50,257 bases of DNA. Origin: Thermoplasmata archaeon (GTDB lineage Archaea > Thermoplasmatota > Thermoplasmata > Sysuiplasmatales > Sysuiplasmataceae). Made by a program: the position numbers and the translations under genes. The stretch spans positions 1-50,257 of the forward strand of contig JAKAVR010000006.1 of the NCBI GenBank assembly GCA_021817225.1. The letters run 5' to 3'. How positions within the stretch are numbered: the stretch's first letter is position 1; each line of letters begins with the position of its first letter. Under the pieces are notes generated by a model. The model was not told the origin of the DNA. It was given only the letters and a program-made list of their open reading frames with translations, and searched no databases. Of the stretch, positions 23,728 to 32,336 are shown piece by piece.

Positions 23728-24648
23728 ATGTCTGACGTAAGAAAGGCGGCCCAGTTTCTAAGGAAATGCCAGGTAATCGAAGAAGCGGATATTGCCGGCA
23801 CGGAGTGCCCATGGGAACTGAATGCTGGAATGCCTCCGCGAGAGGATTTCCACGACACAATGGAGGCAATCTATATCTGGAGCCTTGATTCAAACTTCGC
23901 AGACAACAGGCAGTACCTCAGCAGGGCAATAAAATACATGAAATCCCGAAGGGATTTTCTTATGGAGGAGGGGGAGCCGATGAAGTCATACGATGCAGCC
24001 TGCATGATCCTCGGCATCCACATGTATCTGAAGCATGTGAAGGATGCAGAAGTATCCGAGCTTGAGGATTACGCGATAAATCACTTGACCTCATATTTCA
24101 GCGGAGATGGCCCCGCACATAATGCAAGGGATTATTCCAACCCGTATCTCAAGGCGGCCATGCTGGGCTACGTTCTCAGGGACAGGAACCAGAGTCTTGA
24201 TTTTCTGGATCGCTGGCTTTCGAGGGACCTGACCATGGCCAAACCGGGGCTTGAACCGGCCCACCGGGGACCCGGCTACCAGTATCCGCACGACTTTGTT
24301 TCGACTTTCGGATCCAAGCTGTTTGCTCTTGGCGTGGCAAGCAGCAGCTACGATTTCAGTCAGGCGGTTCCCCTGCTCCCATCGGACTTTGTTCCAAGGG
24401 AGCACGACGAGGTCTCTTTCAATTCCACGATCCTCCTCGGGCTGGGAGCTGCGGCTTCCAGGACAAAGGGATCATTGCGTGATTCGTTCCTGAAAGCGGC
24501 GTCACCAATAAACAGGAATATTGAAGGCAGGATTGTCGATGGCGGGCTCAAGAGGGGAAATTACTTTCCAATCAGGGAAAGCTGGCCAACTTTCTATTTC
24601 GCTTTCGCATCAATAGTGCTTCAAAAGGGCGACCCTTTCAGGTCATAA
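23728..24648 (+). CDS. predicted alpha/alpha-toroid protein, function unknown
   Basis: I do not recognise this 306-residue protein. It is soluble (no signal or membrane helix) and appears all-helical. Amphipathic segments with small and aromatic residues recur about every 45-60 residues (DTMEAIYIWSL, YDAACMILGIHMYL, NPYLKAAMLGYVL, DFVSTFGSKLFALG, SFNSTILLGLGA, SWPTFYFAFASIVL). This is the look of an (alpha/alpha)6 toroid as in glycoside hydrolases, cyclases or prenyltransferases. A Gly/His/Tyr-rich stretch (HRGPGYQYPHDF) might line the active cavity. It sits between the opp operon and hyuAB, suggesting a role in the same nutrient pathway, but nothing more can be claimed. Confidence 0.6.
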   Translation: MSDVRKAAQFLRKCQVIEEADIAGTECPWELNAGMPPREDFHDTMEAIYIWSLDSNFADNRQYLSRAIKYMKSRRDFLMEEGEPMKSYDAACMILGIHMYLKHVKDAEVSELEDYAINHLTSYFSGDGPAHNARDYSNPYLKAAMLGYVLRDRNQSLDFLDRWLSRDLTMAKPGLEPAHRGPGYQYPHDFVSTFGSKLFALGVASSSYDFSQAVPLLPSDFVPREHDEVSFNSTILLGLGAAASRTKGSLRDSFLKAASPINRNIEGRIVDGGLKRGNYFPIRESWPTFYFAFASIVLQKGDPFRS

Positions 24649-24707
24649 GCGGGCGACGGCGCATTTCATCACCGCTGCCGATGCCATATCACACAGTACT
24701 CTCAAGT

Positions 24708-24717
24708 GTTTAATATG
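24708..24717 (+). promoter_or_regulatory. TATA box of hyuAB
   Basis: GTTTAATATG starts 29 nt before the GTG start at 24737, consistent with a leaderless GTG-initiated mRNA. Confidence 0.65.
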
Positions 24718-24736
24718 CAAACTGTTTACTCTTTTT

Positions 24737-26830
24737 GTGGCCGCTTCCCTCATTGGAATTGACATCGGCGGAACCTTTACGGACATAGTCTCATACGACG
24801 AAAAGACACACGATTTTTCATATCTCAAGCTTCCCAGTTCTCCCAGGCCGGAAGATGGAGTGATGCAGGGCCTGAAAAGCATGAAAAGCGCAGGGAAACA
24901 ACTGCATGTCCTCTTTCATTCCACGACCGTGGCGACCAATGCACTCCTCACAAGGACAGGATGGCCCAGGGTTGCTCTAGTGACAACCGAAGGGTTCAGG
25001 GACGTCCTTGAGATAGGGAGGCAGAAGAGACCGGAACTCTACAACCTTAAGGTGGAGAGGCCAAGTCCGATTGTTCCACGCCACCTCAGATTTGCTGTCC
25101 GGGAGAGGACAGGGAGTGACGGCAGTGTCGAAATCCCTGTTAGCCGCGAACAGATTGAAAGCATTGCGGCGGAAATCAAGAAAGCGGGCGCGGAGGTCAT
25201 CTGCATCTCTTTCCTTAATTCATATTCCAACCAGCGGAATGAGCACGAAGCGCAGGGAATGCTGAATGGGCTGCTCGACATGCCTGTGATGTGCTCATCG
25301 GACATAGATCCTCTTCCGAAGGAGTTTGAAAGGACAAGCACCGCGGCTGTCAATTCTCTTCTTTATCCAATTGCCTCCGCATATCTCGGAAGGCTCCGGT
25401 CGCTGGTTGACGACGAATTCGGGCATGTCCCAATTTACATCATGCAGTCGGATGGCGGTGCAAACACAATCGCCGGTGCAATCGAGAAGCCCATCTCTGT
25501 CATAGAATCGGGTCCAGCAAGCGGCGTCGTTTCGTCGCTCCAGGCAGGCAGGCTCCTTGGCAGGGAAAACCTAATCACGTTCGACATGGGAGGGACAACC
25601 GCCAAAGCAGGCATGATACAGAACGGGATTGTAGAATACTCTCACGAGTTTGAAGCGGCAGGGAAGACGCATAGTGGCCGGTCAATCAAGGGCAGCGGGT
25701 ACCCCGTCAGGTTTCCATTCATTGATCTTGCAGAAACAAGTTCTGGAGGCGGCTCAATTGCATGGATAGATGCAGGAGGCGCTGTCCGGGTGGGCCCGGT
25801 AAGTGCAGGCTCCATTCCCGGGCCCGTATGTTACGGGAAAGGCGGGACCGAGCCAACAATCACCGATGCGAACATGGTAACTGGGCGACTGAACCAGAAG
25901 AGTCTGCTTTCAGGCTCAATGCCCCTGGACAGATATGCGTCCTCGGCTGCCATCAGGTCGAAGATTGCACTTCCGCTCTCCATGGAAGAGGGGGATGCCG
26001 CAATAGGTATCATTGCGATAGCAAACAACCAGATGGCAAAGATCATGCGCATAGTGAGCATAGAGAGGGGCTATGACCCCAGGCGATTCGACCTCATCGC
26101 CTTCGGTGGTGCGGGGCCGCTCCATGCAGCCGAACTCGCTCAGTCTCTTGGTATCGGGTCAATCATAATTCCACCTTCTCCCGGCCTCTTCTCCGCTCTG
26201 GGGCTGATATCGGCGGACCTGAAGAGGGAGTACAAGGCTTCTGTCATGAAAACGACGGATGAGATTGATGGCAGCGAAATAATGGGCTATTTCTCCATTC
26301 TTGAGAGGAGGGCGTACAGTGATGCAGTCGCCGATGGCTGGGACAAGGCAGGCGTTTCATTCATCAGAACGGCGAGCGTGCAGTATTCAAACCAGGGCTG
26401 GGAGCTGACCATCCCCGTGCGTCCCGGCGGAAAGCGCAGCAGGCACGGCCACGGTGTCGACACAACCGGCCTTATCTCGGATTTCAACAGGAAGCATATG
26501 CAGGTCTATGGCTACTCCTCGCCCTCGGACCCTGTCAACATTGTTTCGCTCAACCTCACCTCCGTTATTTCCCTCCCGAAAATGAGGCGGGTGAAAATGC
26601 GGTCTGGAAGTTCCTCTGCAAATACACGCGCGAGAACCGAGGAAAGGAACGTGATCTTTGCGGACAGGGAAAGACTCTCTCAGGTCTACTCGAGGGAACT
26701 ACTGCAGAGCGGGAATGTGATTCAGGGACCTGCAGTCGTCGAACAGTACGATTCAACCACGCTGGTTCCCAGTTCGTGGAAGGCGAGGGTAGACGGATAC
26801 GGCGATCTTGTGATGGTGAGGCGCGGATGA
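24737..26830 (+). CDS. hyuA: hydantoinase/5-oxoprolinase subunit A (HyuA)
   Basis: ATP-using subunit of the hydantoinase/oxoprolinase family, 697 residues from a GTG start. It begins with the ASKHA-type phosphate loop GIDIGGTFTDIV (about 7-18). A second loop, FDMGGTTAKAGMI (about 280), and GLxSADLKREY-like segments follow. It pairs with HyuB (overlap ATGA at 26827-26830). The family hydrolyses cyclic amides with ATP: 5-oxoproline to glutamate, N-methylhydantoin, or related substrates. The nearby pyroglutamyl peptidase, which releases 5-oxoproline, favours 5-oxoprolinase activity here. This is a context inference. Eukaryotic oxoprolinase has A and B fused; here they are separate. Confidence 0.88.
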   Translation: MAASLIGIDIGGTFTDIVSYDEKTHDFSYLKLPSSPRPEDGVMQGLKSMKSAGKQLHVLFHSTTVATNALLTRTGWPRVALVTTEGFRDVLEIGRQKRPELYNLKVERPSPIVPRHLRFAVRERTGSDGSVEIPVSREQIESIAAEIKKAGAEVICISFLNSYSNQRNEHEAQGMLNGLLDMPVMCSSDIDPLPKEFERTSTAAVNSLLYPIASAYLGRLRSLVDDEFGHVPIYIMQSDGGANTIAGAIEKPISVIESGPASGVVSSLQAGRLLGRENLITFDMGGTTAKAGMIQNGIVEYSHEFEAAGKTHSGRSIKGSGYPVRFPFIDLAETSSGGGSIAWIDAGGAVRVGPVSAGSIPGPVCYGKGGTEPTITDANMVTGRLNQKSLLSGSMPLDRYASSAAIRSKIALPLSMEEGDAAIGIIAIANNQMAKIMRIVSIERGYDPRRFDLIAFGGAGPLHAAELAQSLGIGSIIIPPSPGLFSALGLISADLKREYKASVMKTTDEIDGSEIMGYFSILERRAYSDAVADGWDKAGVSFIRTASVQYSNQGWELTIPVRPGGKRSRHGHGVDTTGLISDFNRKHMQVYGYSSPSDPVNIVSLNLTSVISLPKMRRVKMRSGSSSANTRARTEERNVIFADRERLSQVYSRELLQSGNVIQGPAVVEQYDSTTLVPSSWKARVDGYGDLVMVRRG

Positions 26831-28455
26831 AGGGGAATCCGATTGTTTCTGAAATAATAAAAAGTTCGCTTACATTCTGCAGCGAGGAAATGGGTGTGGC
26901 GCTCCGCAACTCAGCCTACTCCCCGAACATCAAAGACAGGATGGATCACTCATGCGCCATACTGGACAGCGGCGGAAGGCTCCTTGCGCAGGCTGAGCAC
27001 ATACCTGTTCATCTTGGCTCTTTGCCCTGGGGGCTGAAGAAGACCCTCGAGTACGTTGAGAGGGAGGGCATGGAACTGTTCAAGGGGGACATGGTCATCG
27101 TCAACAACCCGTACCTCTCCGGAACACACCTCAATGATATCACCGTCATAAGCCCGGTTTTCCACGGTAACAGCATAGTCGCGTACTCGGCCAACAAGGC
27201 GCACCACAGCGACATCGGCGGCAAGGTGCCGGGAAGCATACCCGCTGATGCGACAGAACTGTTCCAGGAGGGGATCATAATAGATCCCGTCAAGCTGGTG
27301 AACAGGGGGAAGATAGACAACAACATACTGAGCCTTCTTTCATCGAATTCCAGAGACCCGTACCAGCGCAAGGGTGACCTGCGTGCTCAGATCGCCGCAA
27401 ACATACTTGGCGGCAGGAGGCTGACTTCACTGCTCGCAGAATATGGTTTACGCTCCTTCGAAAGTGCTGCCGAGTCGGCGCTTGACTACTCGGAGAAGAT
27501 GACCAGGCTTGAGATTGCGCGGTTCCCCGACAAGTCGGGAGAAGCCACCGACGTTATGGAAATGCCCGGCATGGACGGGATAGTCATGCATGTGGTTGTG
27601 ACAAAGAAAAACGATTCAATAACAATTGACTATTCAGGAACATCCTCTCAGGTGAGAGCTCCCATAAATGGAGTTTACGGAGTGACACTTTCTGCCGTCT
27701 ATTATGTTCTCAAATGCATTACCGACCCGGACATAATGATGAATGACGGTTGTTTCAGGCCCGTCACTGTCAATGCCCCATCCGGCACCCTTCTGAATCC
27801 GACCTTCCCATACCCTGTCTCCGCCGGCAATACAGAAACAAGCATGAGGAATGCGGACCTTCTCCTCAGGGCGTTCTACGCCCTTGTTCCGGACAGAATA
27901 CCTGCCTCGTGCGGCGGCTCAATGAACAATGTAATGATTGGTGGACTGGCAGGTGGAAGGACATGGTCCTTCTACGAGACCAATGCTGTTGGAGCGGGAG
28001 CACTGAACGGCAGGGATGGCATCGACGGAATACACTGCAATATGACAAACACGCTCAACACACCTGCCGAGCTGGTGGAAGTCTATTACCCGCTTGCAAT
28101 TGCCGGTTACCAGTTCAGGGAGGGAAGCGGCGGGAAGGGCAGGTGGAGGGGTGGAGCAGGTGTTGAACGCTCATACCTGATAAAGAGCGACGACACGCTC
28201 TTCACGGTCATGGCGGAGAGGGAATTTCATGGGCCGCTCGGCCTGGAAGGAGGCGGTGAGGGAGGCAGGACGGAGGTGTTGCTGAATCACAATGGAAGGA
28301 CTCAGAGGATTCCATCAAAATGCACCCTTTCACTCTCGGCCGGGGATATAGTCACAGTGAGGACGGCGGGGGGAGGCGGTTTCGGGCCCTACGCTGAAAG
28401 GGACAGGGCATCCTTGGAAAAGGACACACGCGACAGGCTTGTTGCCCGGGATTAA
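26827..28455 (+). CDS. hyuB: hydantoinase/5-oxoprolinase subunit B (HyuB)
   Basis: Partner of HyuA, 542 residues from the ATG that overlaps the hyuA stop (26827-26830). The longer upstream open frame is discounted because it lies inside hyuA. Family features: EIIKSSLTFCSEEMGVALRNSAYSPNIKDRMDHSCAI at the start, then FKGDMVIVNNPYLSGTHLNDI, NKAHHSDIGGKVPGS and a Gly-rich C-terminus (YQFREGSGGKGRWRGGAGVER, RTAGGGGFGP). It acts with HyuA on a cyclic amide, most plausibly 5-oxoproline, in the cytoplasm. Full length and without disruptions. Confidence 0.9.
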   Translation: MKGNPIVSEIIKSSLTFCSEEMGVALRNSAYSPNIKDRMDHSCAILDSGGRLLAQAEHIPVHLGSLPWGLKKTLEYVEREGMELFKGDMVIVNNPYLSGTHLNDITVISPVFHGNSIVAYSANKAHHSDIGGKVPGSIPADATELFQEGIIIDPVKLVNRGKIDNNILSLLSSNSRDPYQRKGDLRAQIAANILGGRRLTSLLAEYGLRSFESAAESALDYSEKMTRLEIARFPDKSGEATDVMEMPGMDGIVMHVVVTKKNDSITIDYSGTSSQVRAPINGVYGVTLSAVYYVLKCITDPDIMMNDGCFRPVTVNAPSGTLLNPTFPYPVSAGNTETSMRNADLLLRAFYALVPDRIPASCGGSMNNVMIGGLAGGRTWSFYETNAVGAGALNGRDGIDGIHCNMTNTLNTPAELVEVYYPLAIAGYQFREGSGGKGRWRGGAGVERSYLIKSDDTLFTVMAEREFHGPLGLEGGGEGGRTEVLLNHNGRTQRIPSKCTLSLSAGDIVTVRTAGGGGFGPYAERDRASLEKDTRDRLVARD

Positions 28456-28504
28456 AATCCCGGAGTGGCTGATTTGCTGCCTGCTTCCTGCCTATGGGCC
28501 AGTC

Positions 28505-29086
28505 TCAGCTGCCCTTGAGTATGCTCAGCATCTTGTTGTACTGGTCCTCGGTGATCTCGCCGCGGACGAGTCTCATCTTCAGTTCGGCAATCGGGTCTGC
28601 CGCTGGCGCTGCAACTACGGCCACGGGCCTGTTCCGCGACTCGTCAATGAGCTTCTGTGACATCTGGACTGCCTGCAGTGTAAGGGGCCTTACCTTTTTC
28701 CAGAATGTCCAGTTTTCAACGGATGACATGCCCGTTATGATGACATGGTCGTCCATGATCCCCTGCTGCATTTCAATTGAGTTGAGCTGATCCCATGTAA
28801 ATGACCTTGACTCGAACGAGATTAGGCCGGTGGAAACAAGAAGCAGCCTCCTGTTTGTAATCAAAAACCAGGGGTGTCCCGCCTGTGAACCCTCATCGCC
28901 TCTGTTAGGTGCCCTGAAGTTTCCAGCCACGTTGCCTCCCTGAGTATGCGACAGGCCAATGCCTCTCAGTGCAAACTGCACGCTCTCGTTGGGCTGCAGG
29001 ACCTGCTGCAGCTTTCCCATTACCTTTTCCGGAATCTGCGTGAATTTTGAGAATTCGGGGTCGTTCTGTAAATTACCTGCTGCCAT
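28505..29086 (-). CDS. PH-like domain protein with C-terminal SHOCT motif
   Basis: 193 residues from the chosen ATG. The central part is a bacterial PH-like beta domain (HPWFLITNRRLLLVSTGLISFESRSFTWDQLNSIEMQQG). The C-terminus is a SHOCT motif (DPIAELKMRLVRGEITEDQYNKMLSIL), a short two-helix module found at protein ends and thought to mediate oligomerisation. No membrane helix is seen. Role unknown; such proteins are common in archaea and bacteria. The start at 29086 is set by a minus-strand TATA box (29108-29115) 22-29 nt upstream. It is divergent from the secreted protein at 29264. Confidence 0.75.
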   Translation of the reverse strand: MAAGNLQNDPEFSKFTQIPEKVMGKLQQVLQPNESVQFALRGIGLSHTQGGNVAGNFRAPNRGDEGSQAGHPWFLITNRRLLLVSTGLISFESRSFTWDQLNSIEMQQGIMDDHVIITGMSSVENWTFWKKVRPLTLQAVQMSQKLIDESRNRPVAVVAAPAADPIAELKMRLVRGEITEDQYNKMLSILKGS

Positions 29087-29107
29087 GGCCCGAAGAAATG
29101 CTCGTCG

Positions 29108-29115
29108 TTTTAAGT
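29108..29115 (-). promoter_or_regulatory. TATA box of the PH/SHOCT gene
   Basis: ACTTAAAA on the minus strand, 22-29 nt before the ATG at 29086. Confidence 0.6.
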
Positions 29116-29231
29116 ATCTTCCCCTCTGCTTCCGATGCCTGATTGTCACGGCACAAGTGATATTTAGATAACAAAGCTGTGGAAAGTGCCGCATCTCACC
29201 CGGGTCTTTTCCTGATTATCTGGACGATATC

Positions 29232-29240
29232 TTATTTAAC
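29232..29240 (+). promoter_or_regulatory. TATA box of the secreted glycosidase-like gene
   Basis: TTATTTAAC lies 24-32 nt before the ATG at 29264, supporting that ATG over the in-frame TTG at 29255. Confidence 0.6.
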
Positions 29241-29263
29241 GGCTCGCCCCGGTTTTGGTGCCA

Positions 29264-30376
29264 ATGAGAAGAAGGCGCATCATCTTCGCAGTTGCAGCCA
29301 TGGCCATTCTCCTGAGCGCGACGGTCTCTGTTGCCTTCGTGGAACTGCACAGGAACAAAGGCTCCGCTTCAGGTTCCATAACCACCCAGTGGCTGAACCA
29401 GGAACTCATCAACTGGAAACCCTCTTCAAATGGTTCTCTTTTATTTGGCGCCACAGCGCTAAGGTCGTCTTACGGCATTCCAAGTTACAACACAATGCAG
29501 GTCCAGGCGGCTGACATAAACATGCTTCTGTCATCCAATGTCTCCGCGATACGCATCGACATTGGCTATGCACCATGGCTCTCCAACAACACGGCCGGCA
29601 TCGGCGAGATTACAAGCGCGGTGAATCTTGTCAAGTCGTCCGGAAAGGCTCTGATAATTGCCGATGCTTCATCGGAGTCATACAGAAGCGGGGGCCAGCT
29701 GAACTGGGCCGACTTCAAGCAGCAGTGGATACTGAGGGTCAGGACGCTTGCCAGTCTCTATCATCCCTATGCATATATTGTTGTGAAGGAACCTGGTTGG
29801 TATTACCCCATGATTTCGGACGTCCTTACCAACCCGCTTGTTCTGAGTCCATACGACTGGAGCAATCTCACAGTCTCTCTCATCAGCGCCGTCAAGAGCG
29901 TGTCTCCGCAGACGCTGGTCGGTGTTTCCGTGGCGGCATATGACCTTTACAACAGCTCCTACTATCAGGGGAAGGTTTCATTCAACGTTCAGTATCTGCA
30001 ACTTGTGGAGAAGATACCTTCCCTTGACTTCATTGGCTTCGACATATACGACACCCAGGGTTTCAACGGGACGATGAAATTCCTGACGCAGATCGGCAAC
30101 GGTGGAAAGGCCGTGTGGATAGCGGAAGCGTGGAGCGGCGACGGCCAGTATGTCTACAATTCCTCCAGGGCAATGCTGGACAGGGAGTGGATGCAGGTGC
30201 TGTATTACTTTGCGCTCAGGATCAACGCAAGCGTGGTGCTTCCTTTCTACACCGACCTCTTCTCCTCCTACACATGGGACACCAACTCATCCGACATAAT
30301 AAGCAACTACAACCTGAGACAGCCTGTCTTCTATGAATTCCAGTCCCTTGCCACTCAGTATGGGTTGCCTGCGTAG
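29264..30376 (+). CDS. secreted TIM-barrel, glycoside-hydrolase-like protein
   Basis: 370-residue protein with a basic start and hydrophobic signal/anchor (MRRRRIIFAVAAMAILLSATVSVAFV), then a domain that reads like a (beta/alpha)8 barrel: SNVSAIRIDIGY, GKALIIADASS, YAYIVVKEPGWY, TLVGVSVAAYDLY, LDFIGFDIYDTQ, KAVWIAEAWSGDG, SVVLPFYTDLF. The Glu residues in VKEPGW (end of strand 4) and IAEAWSG (end of strand 7) sit where clan GH-A retaining glycosidases have acid/base and nucleophile. This is an inferred fold. No precise family is recognised. Likely an extracellular glycan-degrading or glycan-modifying enzyme. Confidence 0.6.
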   Translation: MRRRRIIFAVAAMAILLSATVSVAFVELHRNKGSASGSITTQWLNQELINWKPSSNGSLLFGATALRSSYGIPSYNTMQVQAADINMLLSSNVSAIRIDIGYAPWLSNNTAGIGEITSAVNLVKSSGKALIIADASSESYRSGGQLNWADFKQQWILRVRTLASLYHPYAYIVVKEPGWYYPMISDVLTNPLVLSPYDWSNLTVSLISAVKSVSPQTLVGVSVAAYDLYNSSYYQGKVSFNVQYLQLVEKIPSLDFIGFDIYDTQGFNGTMKFLTQIGNGGKAVWIAEAWSGDGQYVYNSSRAMLDREWMQVLYYFALRINASVVLPFYTDLFSSYTWDTNSSDIISNYNLRQPVFYEFQSLATQYGLPA

Positions 30377-30464
30377 TGTCAAATCCTTCGCTCATTCAGC
30401 GATGGAACATGCGGCAGATGAGTGCATCACAAGTGTAGGCAGTGCAGTTGTTCCTCCCGCCAGG

Positions 30465-30776
30465 CTAAGGGCCGCTAATGCCAATTTCGACCGTCTTGTC
30501 CCTTGATCTTGCACCCCTCACGATGAAAATTCCAGATTTGGGCACCCGGAAATGGTCGGAGAGAATTTCCACAAGCCTTCTGTTCGCCTTCCCGTCTCTC
30601 GGAGCGGCGTCCACCCTCACTTCGTAGGCGCTGTCGCCAAGCCTCTTGACAAAGGGCTGCTTTGAGTTGGGCACAATGTGGACATCTATCAGCAGTGTGC
30701 CCTTTACAGCTTTGGATTGGGCTGGTCCGGCTCGCCTTGAAGGCTCCGCCCCGGCTCGTCCATGGCCGTCCTTCAT
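30465..30776 (-). CDS. DUF167 (YggU-like) protein
   Basis: 103 residues. The core reads VPNSKQPFVKRLGDSAYEVRVDAAPRDGKANRRLVEILSDHFRVPKSGIFIVRGARSRDKTVEI. It contains the family hallmarks 'APxxGKAN', 'L...VPKSxIxIVRGxxSRxKxVxI'. The family is widespread in archaea and bacteria and of unknown function. The first ~25 residues (Gly/Ala/Arg-rich) are not conserved. It begins 25 nt after the end of the secreted protein gene on the same strand, so the two may be cotranscribed, but their functions look unrelated. Confidence 0.85.
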   Translation of the reverse strand: MKDGHGRAGAEPSRRAGPAQSKAVKGTLLIDVHIVPNSKQPFVKRLGDSAYEVRVDAAPRDGKANRRLVEILSDHFRVPKSGIFIVRGARSRDKTVEIGISGP

Positions 30777-30801
30777 CTACCCGACTACCTCTGGCTCAGG
30801 T

Positions 30802-32202
30802 CTATGCGATCTGAGCGTACCCGGATGTCTGGTCGCTGTAGTATGTAAAGCTCCATGTGGGCGGTGCGTTCAGTGTGTAGGGGAGCATATAGTTCCCATT
30901 CAGAGGAAGGAGGCTGGACTGACTGCTGCCGTACGAAAGGCCGCTCATTGAGCCGTTGAAGTAGTAGTTGCTTATCGGGTAGGCGGAAGAGGGCTGGAAT
31001 TCAAGCTGCGTGTATGTCGAATAGAACTCCGTCCCGCTGTATGCTATCGTAGCATTCCAGTACCTGTCACCCGATGACGCAGGGACGCTCAGGTCGACTA
31101 TCTGGAAAGAGACTGTCTTGGTGGCAGGCGAATCGACTATGCTGAGTATCAGTCTTGTGCCTGGCGGAGAATAGAAACCGGGCTGAACCGCAGGATTGTT
31201 CGATGGCAGGAAATAGTGTGCGAAGCAATTCGTCCCGGCCACATACCAGGGGGAAATGAATCCGTTCGGATTGAGATCCACTCCGAGCTGGAAGAATCCT
31301 TTGCATGTGGACGTGGTGGTGCCAAAGTAGTTCATCGCGTTGATCTGGTAACTGAGTATTCCCACTTCGGGTGTGTTCCAGCTATTCAACTGTATCTGAC
31401 CGGTGAGTATTGTGAATGGCTGCAGCAGGTTGACCAGCAGGCCCGATCCCTGCCCGTACCCTTCCATTGGATTGTAGCCGGGGATGAATATCGGTATTTC
31501 ATAGGAGGAAAATACAATGTCTGTGAAGTAGCCTGACTTTCCCGGGACAGAGGGTCCCGAAACAGATATGCCAGCATACTGGAAAGCTCCCGGCACTGAG
31601 AGGTTATAGAAATAGGAAGATGAACCGTCTATGAACAGCTGGGCAGTCCATGAGAACTGCTTGTTGGTGCTGGTATTGAATACATTTGCGGATACATACA
31701 CCCAGCCGGCCGGGTAGGCAGATGAAGCCGGTGCGTTGCCTGCCATTTGCAAGTCCGCAGCGGATGTTCCCGCGTAAACAGTGAGACCCTGGACTCCAAC
31801 GGTGAAGACGGATGCGCCTTCGGTATTCACTATGCTGAAGAGCGAGATGGCGCTCGCCGAACTTATTGCCGCCTGGAATGAAATGAATTGTCCATGTGGG
31901 ACGACTCCCTCCGTGTTCACAGCAACAGTTCCCGAAGGCACTTTCATCGAAGGTTCTCCGAAGTAGCTTTTCACAGAAGATATGGATGGGCTCTGGCCAG
32001 ACATCAGTTGCCAGCCGTAATCGCCGTAGCTGCCGCCATTGTCGAAATAAGAGACCAGGGCAAAGGTTCCCTGGGTAGACGCTGCAGGAGCCGCTCTCTC
32101 CTCCAGCAGCCTGTTCTGCACATGAGTGAGTTGTAGTGTGTTCGGAAACATCGAAAGGGCCATCAAGGCAACAAGCACGAATGCAACTGCTTTCTTCATC
32201 AA
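30802..32202 (-). CDS. secreted beta-rich protein, function unknown
   Basis: 466 residues with a clear signal peptide (MMKKAVAFVLVALMALSMFPNT). The mature part is rich in Ser, Tyr, Phe, Gly and Asn and reads as beta sandwich material (SYFDNGGSYGDYGWQLMSG, HGQFISFQAAISSASAISLF, GWVYVSANVFNTSTNKQFSWTAQLFIDG). This could be a concanavalin/LamG-like fold, but I do not recognise a family. Two Cys near the middle (STCKGFF, GTNCFAHYF) may form a disulphide. No C-terminal anchor is seen, so it is probably released or bound to the surface. A TATA-like AGTTTTATC (about 32240) lies about 40 nt upstream. Confidence 0.6.
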   Translation of the reverse strand: MMKKAVAFVLVALMALSMFPNTLQLTHVQNRLLEERAAPAASTQGTFALVSYFDNGGSYGDYGWQLMSGQSPSISSVKSYFGEPSMKVPSGTVAVNTEGVVPHGQFISFQAAISSASAISLFSIVNTEGASVFTVGVQGLTVYAGTSAADLQMAGNAPASSAYPAGWVYVSANVFNTSTNKQFSWTAQLFIDGSSSYFYNLSVPGAFQYAGISVSGPSVPGKSGYFTDIVFSSYEIPIFIPGYNPMEGYGQGSGLLVNLLQPFTILTGQIQLNSWNTPEVGILSYQINAMNYFGTTTSTCKGFFQLGVDLNPNGFISPWYVAGTNCFAHYFLPSNNPAVQPGFYSPPGTRLILSIVDSPATKTVSFQIVDLSVPASSGDRYWNATIAYSGTEFYSTYTQLEFQPSSAYPISNYYFNGSMSGLSYGSSQSSLLPLNGNYMLPYTLNAPPTWSFTYYSDQTSGYAQIA

Positions 32203-32336
32203 AACCCCCTGGGGTAATCAGTCACGGGGTAGATAAAACTGTAGCGGCTGGCCATTGTTTTCGACTCAAAGCGCCTGTACTTCTGCTTCCTGTCCGATTG
32301 TCTCTTCCGCAAATTCGCGAAAGTGTCAAATGTATC

